Translations under genes and position numbers: made by a program
Notes under the pieces: generated by a model
What the model saw: the letters and a program-made list of their open reading frames with translations, nothing else
The model's database searches: none
Told to the model about the DNA's origin: nothing
In this document: piece by piece, positions 47,584 through 59,973 of the stretch
Position numbering within the stretch: the first letter of the stretch is position 1
Layout of the letters: each line of letters opens with the position of its first letter
NCBI GenBank assembly: GCA_022496205.1
Contig: WTXD01000058.1
Span: 62,001-126,000, forward strand
Source: Gloeopeniophorella convolvens
Lineage: Eukaryota; Basidiomycota; Agaricomycetes; Russulales
Direction: 5' to 3'
DNA length: 64,000 bases

Positions 47584-50327
47584 GGTTGCGATGAGTGCAG
47601 ATAGGCAAACGGCTCCGAGGAGACTCTGACAAGGTCGATTGAGAGTCCCAATTGTCTGGGTTGGCGGCCCGCTGAGCCGACGATGGTGCGGAAGTTTACG
47701 GCTATCGCCGAGCGGGTAGGTGACTTTCCGACTCCCGGCAGAGGCGCGGGCCATCGTCAGTCACTACCTGTCACTACCGTCTCAACCGCCTGGTACGCAC
47801 GCATACTCCGGAGCGCACTTATCGGCGCACTGAGCGATAGCTTTCGTATAAGAGTGTGGGGGGTTATCTCAGCCTTCTCTCTTCCCAGGAGCCGACACAT
47901 AAGTGGTCATTGGACTATTGCCAGTGAGTTCGCCATACATCGTCATATGCGCGAAGCAGGCATTGCGATTGCACAGGGCACTCCAAGGAGTTGGCCTTAC
48001 TCAATCCCCCGCATCAGGGAAACCGCTGCGACCTATACATTGCACTCTCAACGAGGAAGGCTCCATACGCCGTGGTCTCACCTTTTCTGTATCGCGTATC
48101 TGGCAACGCCACGACTTGTAAGTCACAGATCAAAATATCACCAGGCTCAGTGCTACCTCCTCCCGATGCCCCGGGTCCAGTTGAGATCTTCCATACATAT
48201 GGGGTGCATAAGTTATCAGTACGTCGCTTCTTCGTGTTCCATATACCTATCTGATACGAATCTCAGAGCCCTGAGCACACCCATCACTCCCCGCTACGGT
48301 GCTGCAATGGGACATCAAGATGTGTGTAATTGAAACGCGTCATGTGGGACCGCCCTACACGGATTCAGCTGACCTACGAAATTTTATGATGACACGAGCG
48401 CTGTTCCCACTCACACAATTCGCCGTCATAACCTACTCTGCTTGGACACCAAAACCTTGTCTTGAAAGGTAGCTTTCTTACTTCGTCCTCGCCAGCTTCC
48501 AAAGATAATCTCTGCAATGTCGCGCTACCTAGGCCTGATCACGATGCCATGCGGAGGGATGGGGTGAGGCCTATGAGCTGAGATCTCTACAGCGCTCTTG
48601 ATCGTATACGACCTGTCGCCAGTGCGAAAAAAAAAACTGACTTTACAGTCCTGACTAACCCAGCATCGACCTCGGGTGCAGAATATGTTTTCCCACTGCT
48701 TGGGACCCTGAAGACGTCACCCTTGACTTCCTGGAAATGTTCCTCCGTGGTACTGCACAAGGCCTGCATACGGTGACTACCATTTGTCTTCGCGGCGTTG
48801 CACTCCATGTGAGATTTCTGCCCTTCGTATTCGTGGTCAGGTTTCACTGATCACCAAATCGAGCAGATTTCACACGTCGCCATGTCCCGATGGGGGGAAC
48901 GGCATCTCGCTTTCCGAACGGCTCAACAACCCTCATCGATGCGACTGCGATGTTCCTGTCTCGATAAACGACCATGCTCGACGGTGGTTCCAGCATCTCT
49001 TTCAAGGAATATGCGGCCCAGCATCTTCACCATCCGAAGCATCGTCGAGGCGTTCTCGAGGGTCTCATCTTCACGAACCCACATCTTTCTCCGGTCCTAA
49101 TCTCGGGCGTGCTTCGTATCCTCCGTCGCCTTCGTTATGCATAGATCGCAAGATAGGCCGTGGACACCGCGGCCTCCGCCTCAGCACTTCGCCACGCCTC
49201 AACTTTGCAGGAACTGCCCTCGCATACCCCGCTACTCATATACATGGCACAGCTCTCCAAGCCGCGTACACAGACAATCCTGTCTGCGAAGCTGCCGCGG
49301 CAACGTCGTTTGGTGCATTCCAGGCAATGAACCAAACATTTGGCCAGGGGTGCATGCGTCTGGGAGTCCGATAATGTCCGGTCTACGCCTAATAATCACG
49401 TATGCATGAGAATACTATGTGCACTGTCGCGGTTCGGTTGGCTTGCAGTATCATCGTGTTGGCACCGGGCAGGCACGCCGAGCGTCACGTCTGCAAATTT
49501 TTGTGCCCACGTGAGATTTCTGGTAAAATATCGGCGGCCCGAGGGGAGCGGCTACCGTCGCCCTCCGTCGCCTCCATCGTCTGAAGCAGCCTCCCCTCCG
49601 ACAGAGTGTTCCAACTGACTCGACAATCCCCCCTGGCCCTTTCTCGCAATCACCAAACCCCGCGGTAACATGAAGTTAGCATTCATGTGTATTGAAGGGA
49701 TTATATGAGATGGTTGAAGGGTGCTTCTTTGCTCCGGTGAGTTTGCCATCACACTTTATACTTATATGACGCTGGCAGCACACACACATCCCGATTTAAC
49801 GTACAACCGTGGTGGCCCGAGCTCTTCGGCCTGCCTTCACTATGAACACGTTCACATGCTGTCTCTACATGTATGTAGTACTCGCGGTTCCTGCCTGGTA
49901 GGAGCGCGTGACTGATGAAGTTCACTACACGCTTTGGGCGCCTGCCTAACATCTGCCTTTCCGTTTTTGGGACTGAACATTGACACCGGATGACATCGAT
50001 GGTGGTTCAACAGGGCGCAATTGTGCGGATCTGTGGCGCATCGTCGAACACCCGTTGCCTCTCCCCCCGATGGTGCAGCAAGACGAGTTGGGCTTGATTT
50101 CTCCTGCTTCACTCCGAACTGATACCCATTTCTGAGGAATATCCTCCGTTACTCAGGTAGTTGTGCTGGCTCGGAGATGCGACATCATCGCCCGCCCCAG
50201 CGGCCATCTCATCGACCACCGTCTTCCCCATTCCCTGGCCGCCCCCGCCCGCGAGTTCAAGATATATTCGCTCATTATCCCTCAGATCATCCTTCTTCAT
50301 TCCCCAAAGACTTCATTCAGCTCAAAG
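47584..50327. other. Intergenic with an orphan coding-like remnant
   Basis: No complete gene is seen in 2.7 kb. At about 48660-49130 on the plus strand one frame reads SIDLGCRICFPTAWDPEDVT with DFLEMFLRG, and later ISFKEYAAQHLHHPKHRRGV with FTNPHLSPVLISGVLRILRR. Stops lie between these pieces and I recognise no family. The remainder has short unsupported ORFs. Confidence 0.4.
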
Positions 50328-51935
50328 ATGTCAAAGCGCTCGGCGAGCGACCCACACCGCCGGGAGGGCCCATCCCGTCCCGCTTGGAGCAACCGGTAGC
50401 ACGGGAACACACAAGATCTCCCACACTCCTCGTCCCGGAGCCTACGTTACCGTCTAGGTCTCTCGCGGAAGGTAAGCTCCGTACTTGTTGAGTTATTACT
50501 GAGCCTGATCGGGGCAGAGGTTCGTGAACGCTCGCGTACGACTGCGGACTCGCTCCCAGAAGATGTTTTGGTAGAGCTATTCGACCTATACAGAGAAGAG
50601 CCCTTCTCTCGTCGCAGAGACAATTGGGATTGGCACAAGATCGCTCATGTATGCAGGAAATGGCGGGAGGTAGTCCTTGCCTCGGCGCTGCGCTTGGACT
50701 TGCAACTCTACTGCACCTACCGCATCCCTGTGGACAAGATGTTAAGCCACTCTCCGGCATTTCCTATCGTCATCGAATACGTGTACGGGCGCATGCTTCC
50801 CCAGGACAAGGACAGCATCCTCTCAGCGCTGCAACAGCCCCATCGAGTACGCAAGATCAACATTTCCGCCCATGATCCGACCATGCATGCTATAGTCATG
50901 GCGGCGTGCGATTCCTTCCCGCTGCTCGACAGCCTCGAACTCCGATCTTCATCCCAAAACACGTTTGTCGTCCCTGGCACCTTTCTTAGGGGTGACGCAC
51001 CGCAACTGCGTTACATCAGATTGGACGGCGTTGCACTTCCCGCAAGGTCCCCACTCCTTGCCTCTACACGGAGTCTCGTCGAACTTCACCTCGAACGCAT
51101 CCCAACGGAAGCGCGTACTCCAGTGGACGTACTCCTTTCAGCTTTGCACCGCATGCCTCAACTTGGGTACTTTTCCATTCATTTCCTCGCCACCCCTACT
51201 CGTTCCCCGGCCACTGGCTCCCTGGTCCACGCAGAAGCACCGGTAGTGCTGCCAGCACTCGAGCGACTCCGGTTTCGTGGAGACAGCGCATACTTAGAAG
51301 AGTTTCTAGAGAGGTGCATCATCCCTCTAATCAAAAACGTCGACATTACCCTCTACAACGAACTTATCCTCACCATTCCGCATACATCTCGGCTTCTCGG
51401 CCTCGCGGCGTCTCTGCGGTCTCCCTTCGCTCAGCTCTCATTCTCAGCCAATTCTGTCATTATCAGCATGCAATCACGGTTGGAATTGGTGAATGTGCCA
51501 CCTTTCCGTCTCAGCATGATATGCACGCCGCTGGATTGGCAGGTGGCGGCCATCACGCAGATTTGTGGGCAGCTCTCCCTCGCTCTTTCCAACTTGGAGC
51601 AGCTTTCATTTAGGTTCCATCTTGAACAATTCCCGTCGGAACAGCGCGGGGAAGTGGAACCGTCTCAGTGGCGCGAGCTGCTCGAGCCATTCCGCGGCGT
51701 GAGAGAGCTGTTATTGGAAAGTGGGCTGGTGTGGGAACTCGAGGGCGCTTTGGACTCGGGTGCAGATTCTGGTGACGTGCCCGACGAACTCCTTCCTGAG
51801 CTTCGCACCGTCCTTGTGGAGGTCCCAGATTTGCACAGTGATGGTTCGCTTGTGCGCAGGGCTTTTGGTGGGTTTGCAAGAACCCGTCGCTTGGCTGGTC
51901 ACCCCATCAATCTCCAGTATGTAGGCTTTTTGTAA
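50328..51935 (+). CDS. F-box-like protein
   Basis: The F-box-like start is ADSLPEDVLVELFDLYREEP, followed by the agaricomycete pattern WHKIAHVCRKWREVVLASAL and a region of irregular leucine-rich segments (FPLLDSLELRSSS, TRSLVELHLERIP, LSNLEQLSFRFHLE, FRGVRELLLES) up to the end INLQYVGFL. The main exon is long (50518-51935). The 5' end is uncertain. MSKRSASDPHRREGPSR at 50328 can splice to SLAEEVRERSRTTADS through two introns. Alternatively an upstream ATG at 50177 gives a longer basic, Pro-rich N-terminus read in another frame. Large families of such proteins exist in mushrooms and are presumed SCF ubiquitin ligase adaptors; the target is unknown. Confidence 0.75.
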
Positions 51936-52997
51936 ACTGCACCCATTCATAATCCATTTCCTTCGTTATTCTATCCCGATTCTATCTGCGTTGGTGGCTG
52001 CCTGCCGTAACATGAACAACACCGTGACAATTCTGTCTCCTCAAGCTAGATGTCTCATGGAGCCATGTATCGAGCTTTGGCACGCGTCTCATCAGTCTCG
52101 GCTAGCTATTTCCTCCCAAAATAAATCAACTTCACCGTTGTGTGGCTTTTCATCGAGCTTTCTCGTCGGGCTCTCCTTATTATCGACAACGTCGCTGGTG
52201 GCCAACCTTGGCCAGGCCAGCGGATACCGAACTCGGGCCTGCCGGCCCGCATCTGCGGGCCGTTGTTCCGGAAAGCACGTGCAGTCGGCAAACCGATGGT
52301 TTGTGCGGTGCCGGTCCGAACTGAAGTCGAAGTCTTCTTTGACTCCCAGTGCCAAACGTGGACGTTGTCGGAAGTGTGCATGGTGAGCGCAAACAATACT
52401 ACAACCTCTCTTACTTTCCAGTTATGCGATCGAGAAAATACTACGGGTAGCTGTGTAAGCGTCTTGAAGATGCTGCCGCCACATGCGACCCACCAACGAG
52501 TTGTGAATAGCGTCGGTGGTACTGACTCCTCAGGTTCGTGCATGCACCATGGCCATGTTCAACAGAGGGGGCTGTTTCTGGTTTCAAATTATGTCAACCT
52601 GGTTCCTGTACTCGAAGAGGTAGGTGGCTCATATTGCTCCCTTGATCCAGCTCTAGTAACCGCTACTAGTAGCTCACCCAACAAGTTCGGGTCGTCCCCC
52701 AGCAACGGGCTTGGAAGGTTCTTATTCGACATCACTCAAGGCGGGCACACTGGTAGCTGATATCGCGGAAGAGATTTCACCTTCATATGCCTGTTCGGAG
52801 TGCAGTCAGCACAACCCCACCTGCTTTTTGCACCCGACGACGACTGCCATTGGACCAGTTGGTTACCAAAAAAGGCCGGCTCCACCGACACCTCACGAAT
52901 TCGCTTCTGCTTCCATGTCATGGAGCACACCCCCGGCTTGTTGCTCGGCGAATACATATAAGATACGGATGACACCATCGATCAGTCACCTATAAAG
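51936..52997. other. Intergenic, no gene recognised
   Basis: A 206-codon plus-strand ORF (52140-52760) overlaps ORFs of similar length on the minus strand. It shows no motif, splice chain or compositional sign of a real gene, so I do not call it. Confidence 0.5.
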
Positions 52998-54840
52998 ATG
53001 TCGGGTCGGAAGAGGTTAGCAACCCTCTCCCCTTCCATCTCAAGCGGATGGGGGTCAACCCGACAACTCAGCATTGAAGATGGTCGATCCAAGTTTCCCC
53101 AGCCTCTATGCAGCTATATCAACGTCAGCGGTCGCATTCACGTCCGGCAAAGTCCCACAGCCACGCGACTCGATCGCCCCTGTTTACGACGCCGATCCTT
53201 TCGCGAGATTTTCGGGAAGGTCCGACTCGATGGAATTTCTTTTTTCAAAAAGGTGATACCTCTACCACTCATGTGGTATGCTGTACCGAGGAAAAGGGTC
53301 ACGCGTTTCAGATCATCTGCGCCTTGCAGGTTGAACTACGTTTTCCACATCTTTATTGAGACCAAGTTGAGACTGTCACGAAATCCGGGATTAACCGCGA
53401 AGCGCTAATGAACCGTTGTGTTGACCAGGGGTCAATTACGCTCGTAAACTTCTGTCAGGAAAAATCGTCGGTAAGCTTGCCGGGCAGTAAGTGTATGGTA
53501 CAACCTTGTCTTCTCACACATGATAGCTTACGGCTGTTGCAGGAACACTCTAAGCAACAATCATCTCGTTTTCATTTCCGGGAATGCGTAAAGAATGCTT
53601 TCCTTTGCTGTAAGCATGTCTCCGAGAACCTTGTCCTGAGCGTTCGAAAGTTTCATAAGCTAATTTGTAGACAGCCACCCGTGCCTAGGGCAACCGAAAT
53701 CCTATCACCCCTCGCCTGAGCAGGCACCCGGGTTCAAGATTCAGCCTCCCCCTCCGGTGCTATATCGTTTGGAAAAAAGGCCAGAGGGATCCCATCTCTC
53801 CACACAGAGAATAAAGGCACGTGTCAGCAACATCTCGGCCGACGCGCAAGCTGGATCCCCCAAGTTTGAATATTGAATATTTAGCCTCGAACTCCGATCC
53901 CAGTCCGAAGCCATCAACCGTGCCTGATTTCAGGTGGGAATTCGCCGACGTCATCCTCGCCTGCCAAATGTCGACTCTAATGTCTCAGGTCCGACGCGTG
54001 ACTGCATGAACCTCCCGCCTCTTCTGACAAGGCATGCAGGACGGTTTCTTGCCTCTGGCACATATCCTATCTTCTGCCCCGCTCCAGCTAAGTGGCAGTT
54101 TCTCAGTCATGAGCGGTACCCTCAGTACACCTGACTTCGGAGTACGTCAGGACCCTGTCGTAGAAGTCTGCGGTGAGTACGCCACTTGTTACCCATCCTC
54201 GGGTTCCCCTAAGTAATTCCATATTTGGACATAGCGGAGATTTCCCGATAGCTGATGAGATCCGGCACTTAGAGCTGGTGAGTTCTGATTACAGTTGTCT
54301 GCGTGTGTCAAAATCACTCACATGCACATGATCCATCCCCCTCGTTCACACCGTCTGCTGTAATCAACGGGAAAGAGAAATCGCCTCCGTTCGCACAATT
54401 CGCGTGATGAGAAGATCAGACGCTCCGCCCTAGCAGAGGAGATGCTACGCTTCCTAAGCCCGGAGGTCTGACTCCCCGCACAGTCGCCGACACTCAGCGG
54501 AAACCTACGAGTCACGTCATACTAGCAATTAACTTTGACAGCTCTGATGACGTTGAAGTCCCTTGGACGATCTGTGCCGAACATGATGGTGAGCGCTTGC
54601 ACGGGGACGGCGGTCCGCCGCCGCCTTTCGGACTCACGGTTACATATTAGGCTCCCCACAAGATAATCTGTATTACTTATCGGTACTTCTGAAGGACGCT
54701 AGTGACAGCCACGTAACTCTGCTCCTGCTGTGCAACGAGTTCGTCCGCACCCGTTGCGGACCACGTAGGAGATACGCAATGCAGCCTAGAAGCCTAGATG
54801 GTCCGTCGGGCTGCTGGATGCGCTATACCTTGCGAGCGGA
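52998..54840 (+). CDS. Orphan multi-exon coding region, function unknown
   Basis: Several open stretches are bounded by good GT/AG sites. MSGRKR can splice into a 150-bp exon. Downstream, PDFRWEFADVILACQMSTLM joins DGFLPLAHILSSAPLQLSGS, which joins GDFPIADEIRHLEL in phase. HVILAINFDSSDDVEVPWTI joins SPQDNLYYLSVLLKDASDSH, again in phase. A TGATGA pair at about 54400 and a stop near 53361 interrupt the chain unless they lie in introns, so this may be one gene, two genes or a decaying gene. No domain is recognised. Confidence 0.3.
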
Positions 54841-55921
54841 GATATGATCCGGCCTGAAGTAGGATCTGCGTCGTTAATGCTGGATGCACCGCTGCGGGGT
54901 TTGGGACGTGCGTGGCACTTCCTCAAGCACGTTCTCCCGGACGTGACGTACTGCCAGCGGCGAGAGAACTGACGACTAGAAATGCTCTAGCTTCCGATGG
55001 AAGGGGCCCTGACCAACTCTTACGCGAAACAGTCACAAAGCACGTGCTTTACTGAGAATACAATTTTTGGCTTTTATCCGTCCTTGTGGTACGGATAAAA
55101 CCCAGAACGAGCAACGTCTCCGGCTCTATGCATGCGACGTCTGAGAAAAACTGGCTACTTTGTGCTGCATGTTCCGTGCAGTTTCGCGACATGAATTACG
55201 GGCCGCTTACGGGAGCATCGCACAATACTTGTGCCGTTTGTTCACATGTCAAGATTCTCGTACCTTCCTTGGGGCTTGTGTAGGCCAGCACCGGTTCGTG
55301 ATTCTATGTATAGATGGGCCACTTCATAAAAGCACTGCTCAGCGTCGTAGACGGCGACCTGCGACTAAACATGATAGGAGATAGAGGCCATCCCAGAAGA
55401 CACGCTATTCAACGTGCATGCCACAAACCGCATCAGGTTTTCCAGAATGCGGCATCCACGCTGAGACAGAGTGTATGACTTCGGGAAGACTCGCTCGGAA
55501 TTGAAAGGTATAAATATTGGAATGGGGTACTGATTGCGTGATACTGACGATCCTTTTTGGTCCCAGAGCGAGATCGAAGGGATGCATTTAAGTCCCTCGA
55601 ATATCCAATTGAAGGCATTCCGTGAATTTGGCAGGAGAAAGTCGTCATTGACGGCGAGTTATTGAACAATGCGGACCGGGCCCACCCTGAAGATTGGAAC
55701 GACAATGGAAGGTGAACGAGATACCGTCGCCCAAGCATCGGGACAACTCTCAAACACCCAAAGGTGGTGCTCGTCCGGGGCGCCCGCGCAACACTTGGTC
55801 ATGAAGAAGCCATTTGACAACGACCTACCATTCTTTGATACAGTACTTATTTCTGATAACATGATGCGTGTTTTGTATGCAGATGAGATCTCACGGAAAC
55901 CGTGGGTGATATTCGGGAATA
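54841..55921. other. Gene-poor stretch with small orphan ORFs
   Basis: A 65-codon ORF at 55086 contains LLCAACSVQFRDMNYGPLTG with a second CxxC-like pair. The ORF starting at 55669 reads FDTVLISDNMMRVLYADEIS and runs into the TIR element at 55922. Neither is recognised. Confidence 0.35.
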
Positions 55922-56617
55922 CTACGCCGGATCAGGAAGTGGACACAAATGTTCACTTCCTGGTCGTCTTGGGTTTTTCCTCAATAAAATCTCTTGAAAC
56001 TTTGCGTATGTTTTCCTTGATGTGTTTTCTATGTAACTATCAAGTTCTATATTTATTTGTTGAGATCTGAGCGTGCCAGAGCAAAGCCGAAGTCGAGAGA
56101 AAAGTGCCCGCAAGGAGTGCGCGCTTGTCACGGATTGTCACACTTGCCGGATCATAGATCCGATCTTATCATGAGCCAGAACCCACTGATGCACATTCGC
56201 GAACGCGTCGTTCACGCGCTCCGACGGCGGAGCTTTAATCTCCTCTGTCACGCTTAGAGCCCCTCCGGAGGGAAAGCCCTCGCAGATGGTGTTCTACCCA
56301 TGTGAATGATACAAAACTTGGGGGTATAGTAGATATGTATAAGTGTGTTGTGGACACCAAGTTTCATGGCATATAAGCTATTTCTTCCCCTGTTCCTGGA
56401 GGATTGGCAGCTGTCCACATCAGTGTCCCAGAAGTACCGATTTCTCTAGCATCATCCGGCAGCTCAATCGGCTTCAAACTTCGCAAGCATGTAGAATGGA
56501 TCTATTTATTCATTGTATAAAAATATAAACGAATTCTATGCAGCCATTGCTGCGTGCGGAGTCGATCTTTCCAAAATGTTCACTTCCTGGTCCTGTCCAC
56601 TTCCTGATCCGGCGTAG
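55922..56617. mobile_element. Non-autonomous DNA transposon with 24-bp perfect TIRs and TA target duplication
   Basis: The first 24 bases (CTACGCCGGATCAGGAAGTG plus GACA) are the exact reverse complement of the last 24 bases at 56594-56617. The dinucleotide TA flanks both ends (55920-55921 and 56618-56619), as expected for Tc1/mariner-type insertion. Next to each TIR is a GTTCACTTCCTGGTC subterminal motif, in the same orientation at both ends. The 696-bp interior has no transposase ORF, so it would depend on an enzyme encoded elsewhere. Confidence 0.75.
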
Positions 56618-56619
56618 TA

Positions 56620-58130
56620 ATGGACAACTTTTAAGCCAGTTGTGAGCATCCCGGCTCCGCCCGATTGGCGCACGCACAAAGAAGATTTAGGATATCCCAG
56701 ATAAGATTTTGCGACGGGAGCGATGCCTTCGGGATAAGTCGTCTGAGTTGTACGTGCATATTGTTACATGGTTGTGCATCGACATTGACCCCGAAGGCTA
56801 CATCGCTGTGGACAATGCTACGCAGAAAAGTGGGGAGTCAGTATCCAAGTAATCGTTCGCGCGCATCCAGTAACAGATAGTCTTCGCATCTAAATTCACG
56901 TGTAGCGTGACCCACACGAGGTAGAAGAGTCTCGCAGGAAGGACATCGACGGGACGGGATTGACTGAAACGGCATCTCAACACGGGAAGAGCGCCTCCGC
57001 CAGTGTCAGGCATTTCCCGACTCCGGCGGTCCCCGCGCCCTGAGGCCTGACCGGGACCTCTACTGGCACCGAGCCCTCTTAGCTCTGCCGTGACCGTCAT
57101 CTTATCTCATGGTGAGTCTGCAAACCGGATTCTTGCGCTGTCTCAAGCTGTGCTTTCTGATGCTGTCCTGTGAAACGACGTACAGTTGTGGCAAAATATC
57201 GGAAGCACGAATACAATCCCGTCGGCTACGGGTGAGAATGTGGAGCAACCCTCTGGTTCGCTGCCTGTGGAGTCCGAGGAGAGAAAGGTTCTGAACATCC
57301 TTGTTTCATCACCGCATCCCCGGGATATGTCTTGGGACTACGCTCTACGGCAGCAGCATTTTGGTCTGATGGGCCGCACAAAGCCCACCGCGTGTTGACA
57401 TCGAAAATTGCACTGCACTCTCCTCATTCACCTTTGTGCAGGTTGCAATTAACTTACACGCATTCCCGATCGCTCTCCACCACATCAGGGTGGAGCTTAT
57501 TCTGGATTTGTTTAGGGAGCGGTCACCACCCTTGGCCTACTACTTGAACACTCTCTAGCCACGGCTGAATGCTCTCGCTACGCGGCTCACAGCAAGGTAC
57601 CCCCAGCTCTAGCGATCCTTCACCTATCCCTGCAATTCCTACGTCTTCATCTGATTATGAGGCTTCATATAATTCATCGTCTAGAGCCACATGTCGACGC
57701 GACTTCTGCCATCTCTGAGTCGTTCTTGCCAGTGCCCGCCCGCGATGCGCGCTCGAAAGTTCGTAATGCACCACATTAGGCCCCGCTCACTGGATATACC
57801 AAAGGTGAGGCGCCATTCAATGACCAAAACCCACGTGTCCGGTCTCATCTGCTAGAGGCTCAAGGCGATCGCTTGATCTAGCAGGGGGGAGCTCACTCAG
57901 TATGGCGATGATGAACGCTGCGAAGGTACTGTATTGAGAAGCCATTACCAAAGTGACAAGCTTCGCACCTAACCGTCACGGAATATCATCTATACCCGGA
58001 GTGACAATCCATTTCGCACCGTACCTCGAAGTCACGCGAGAATTCCGTAAGTAAGAGGATTGTCTTTTCGGAGGTTAATACTTACCGACTCGCAAGACCA
58101 GTCGCACATATGGACCTATTTTGCGGATCG
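56620..58130. other. Intergenic, no gene seen
   Basis: About 1.5 kb has only short ORFs on both strands and no motif. The right end is presumably the promoter of the secreted protein gene. Confidence 0.55.
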
Positions 58131-58138
58131 CATAAAAG
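58131..58138 (+). promoter_or_regulatory. TATA-like element
   Basis: CATAAAAG lies about 100 nt upstream of the start codon of the small secreted protein gene, followed by the CT-rich stretch typical of highly expressed fungal genes. Confidence 0.45.
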
Positions 58139-58233
58139 GAGGACGAGTTCACTGCTCATTCCCCACCACTCGAAGGTCTTTCGCGTCTTTGCTCCTCAGC
58201 AAGCTTTCGCAGCCGCCTCTCTACTACTCAACA

Positions 58234-58962
58234 ATGTTCTCCATCGCTAAGATTGCCACTTTCGCCCTCCTTGCCCTCGGCACGTTCACCTCTGCCGTCC
58301 CCGTCGAGGAGCGCGCTGCGGAGAGCGACCTGAAGGCTCGCCAGACCGATGCTACCTCGAGCATTGTGTCCACCCTCACCGGTCTGTTGGGCACGATCAC
58401 GCCCATCGTTAGCCAACTCAGTATGCTCTCAACGTCGCGGTAATTTTTCTTCGTGGCTGACAACACATGCTACAGCGTCCTTGGATTCGTCTACCGCCAC
58501 TACCGACGACCTCACTCCTATCATCACCGACCTCGTCACTGCGATCACGTCTGCGGTCACTGATGTTCAGGGCCTGCCCGCTGGCACCTCCACTACGACG
58601 GGTACCCTCCAGCCCCTTGCTGATATCTTGAATGTGAGTGAACCCATAAAAGGTGCCCCGTCCCCAATTTAAGGGTTTATAGACTGTTCTGGGCGCGCTT
58701 TCCCCTTTCACTGGTTCGACTGCGCTCCTCGGTGCATTCGCCCCCCTCAGGTGCGTACTGTGTGCCAACTGAGGTTGACTATACCCCCCTGACCCATTTC
58801 AATCTCAGCGCTGTCCTCACAACCCTCGTCACCCTGGTCCTTTCCCTGATCACCGAGCTCCTTCCCATCGTGCTAGTGGCTCTCCTCCCTCTCATCACTG
58901 GCATTCTTCCCGTTATTCTCTCCCTGGGTTTCACGAACCTTCTCGGCGCTCTTGCGCTTTGA
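58234..58962 (+). CDS. Small secreted hydrophobic protein (possibly SC15-like)
   Basis: The start MFSIAKIATFALLALGTFTS has a clear signal peptide followed by AVPVEERAAESDLKAR, which looks like a short propeptide ending near KAR. The mature part is Thr/Ser/Leu/Val-rich without cysteines: SSIVSTLTGLLGTITPIVSQ, then DDLTPIITDLVTAITSAVTD, and a very hydrophobic C-terminal third (VLSLITELLPIVLVALLPLI, ILPVILSLGFTNLLGAL). Three introns rejoin in phase. It has no Cys pattern, so it is not a hydrophobin. The composition recalls the SC15-type aerial-hypha proteins of basidiomycetes, but this is a resemblance only. Role inferred: cell-wall or hyphal surface. Confidence 0.7.
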
Positions 58963-59577
58963 ACGCCTCGCCGAACCGAGTGGGCTCCCGTCTTGGTACG
59001 TGGTAACCAGAAGTTGTAATAGCTTGTTACCTGATCAAATCCGCAGCCGATTCTGTGACATGATTGTAGTGCAATAATCGTGTTCAAGAACAAGTCAATA
59101 TTCAGCCAGATGGTTTCCACAGATGAACAAACCCTAAACAGTGCTTTGGATGGAAATTTCTATTTTGTTGTCTCTATAGGTAGTCAGCAGTTACGGACGA
59201 TGGTGTGGTCCCGATTGCGTTGTCAGCCGTTTGGATTCGAATACAGTTATGTTGTGCATGCTATACGCCGAACGGCAACAGACAAGTTTGTCGAACTAAC
59301 GATGAAGCATCGCTTTAGCACATCAGCGCGCAGTAAGGATTGGGGTGGTAGCTTGACCAAGCTTTCAATGCCGCTGACGATGGAATGCGGGCCGAAATGA
59401 GGTACAAGCAAGGTATCGAAGTACAGGAAGTACGTTGGGTTGTGCTTCTTAAGAGATCGGCTCTTCTGCCTCCTAACGCCGCTCAATATATGATTTGTAC
59501 TGCCACAAGATTATATCAACATCATGGTACACCGCTTGATACGTCACCTTAAGGGATTCTAAAAGCACACCTAGCTC

Positions 59578-59955
59578 GTGTCGAGACAAACCGGCCCAAT
59601 GGTAATAGATCGCCCACTGGACGGCGGGAATTCATTGGCCGACTTCCAAGATAGTAGTGTATCTAGCCTTCCCAGACTGGTTCAACGTCCATTGATGGTT
59701 TCAGGGATTCCAAGACGCGTATTGAGCCGTCCGAGCCAGCTAGAAAAGAGCGAACGTGGCCTCCCAGATGATCAGCAAGCTTCCAGACCGGGCCGACTCG
59801 CTGGGGCGGCACTGAAAGATGTGACGTCAGAATCAACGTCTACTGGTTCACTTATGAGCCTGGTACTTAGCTTGGTAGCAGCGCTCGCCGCGACGATCGT
59901 CCAGCAGTGGGTTCGTGACTGTGGTTGGGCGATACTCGTGAAGTTACACTGGTGA
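59578..59955 (+). pseudogene. Possible fragment of a DUF6535-type membrane protein
   Basis: A 125-codon ORF ends with SLVLSLVAALAATIVQQWVR, which resembles the transmembrane helix and QW motif at the end of the DUF6535 domain common in agaricomycetes. The upstream part does not look like that domain, so at most a relic is present. Confidence 0.3.
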
Positions 59956-59973
59956 CACTGGGCCGATGCCAAA

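Noticed and set aside
52140..52760. 206-codon ORF as a gene
   Set aside because: It overlaps similar minus-strand ORFs and has no motif, no signal and no supporting splice sites.
59578..59955. Intact DUF6535 gene
   Set aside because: Only the final helix and QW motif resemble the domain; the remainder and any partner exons are missing.
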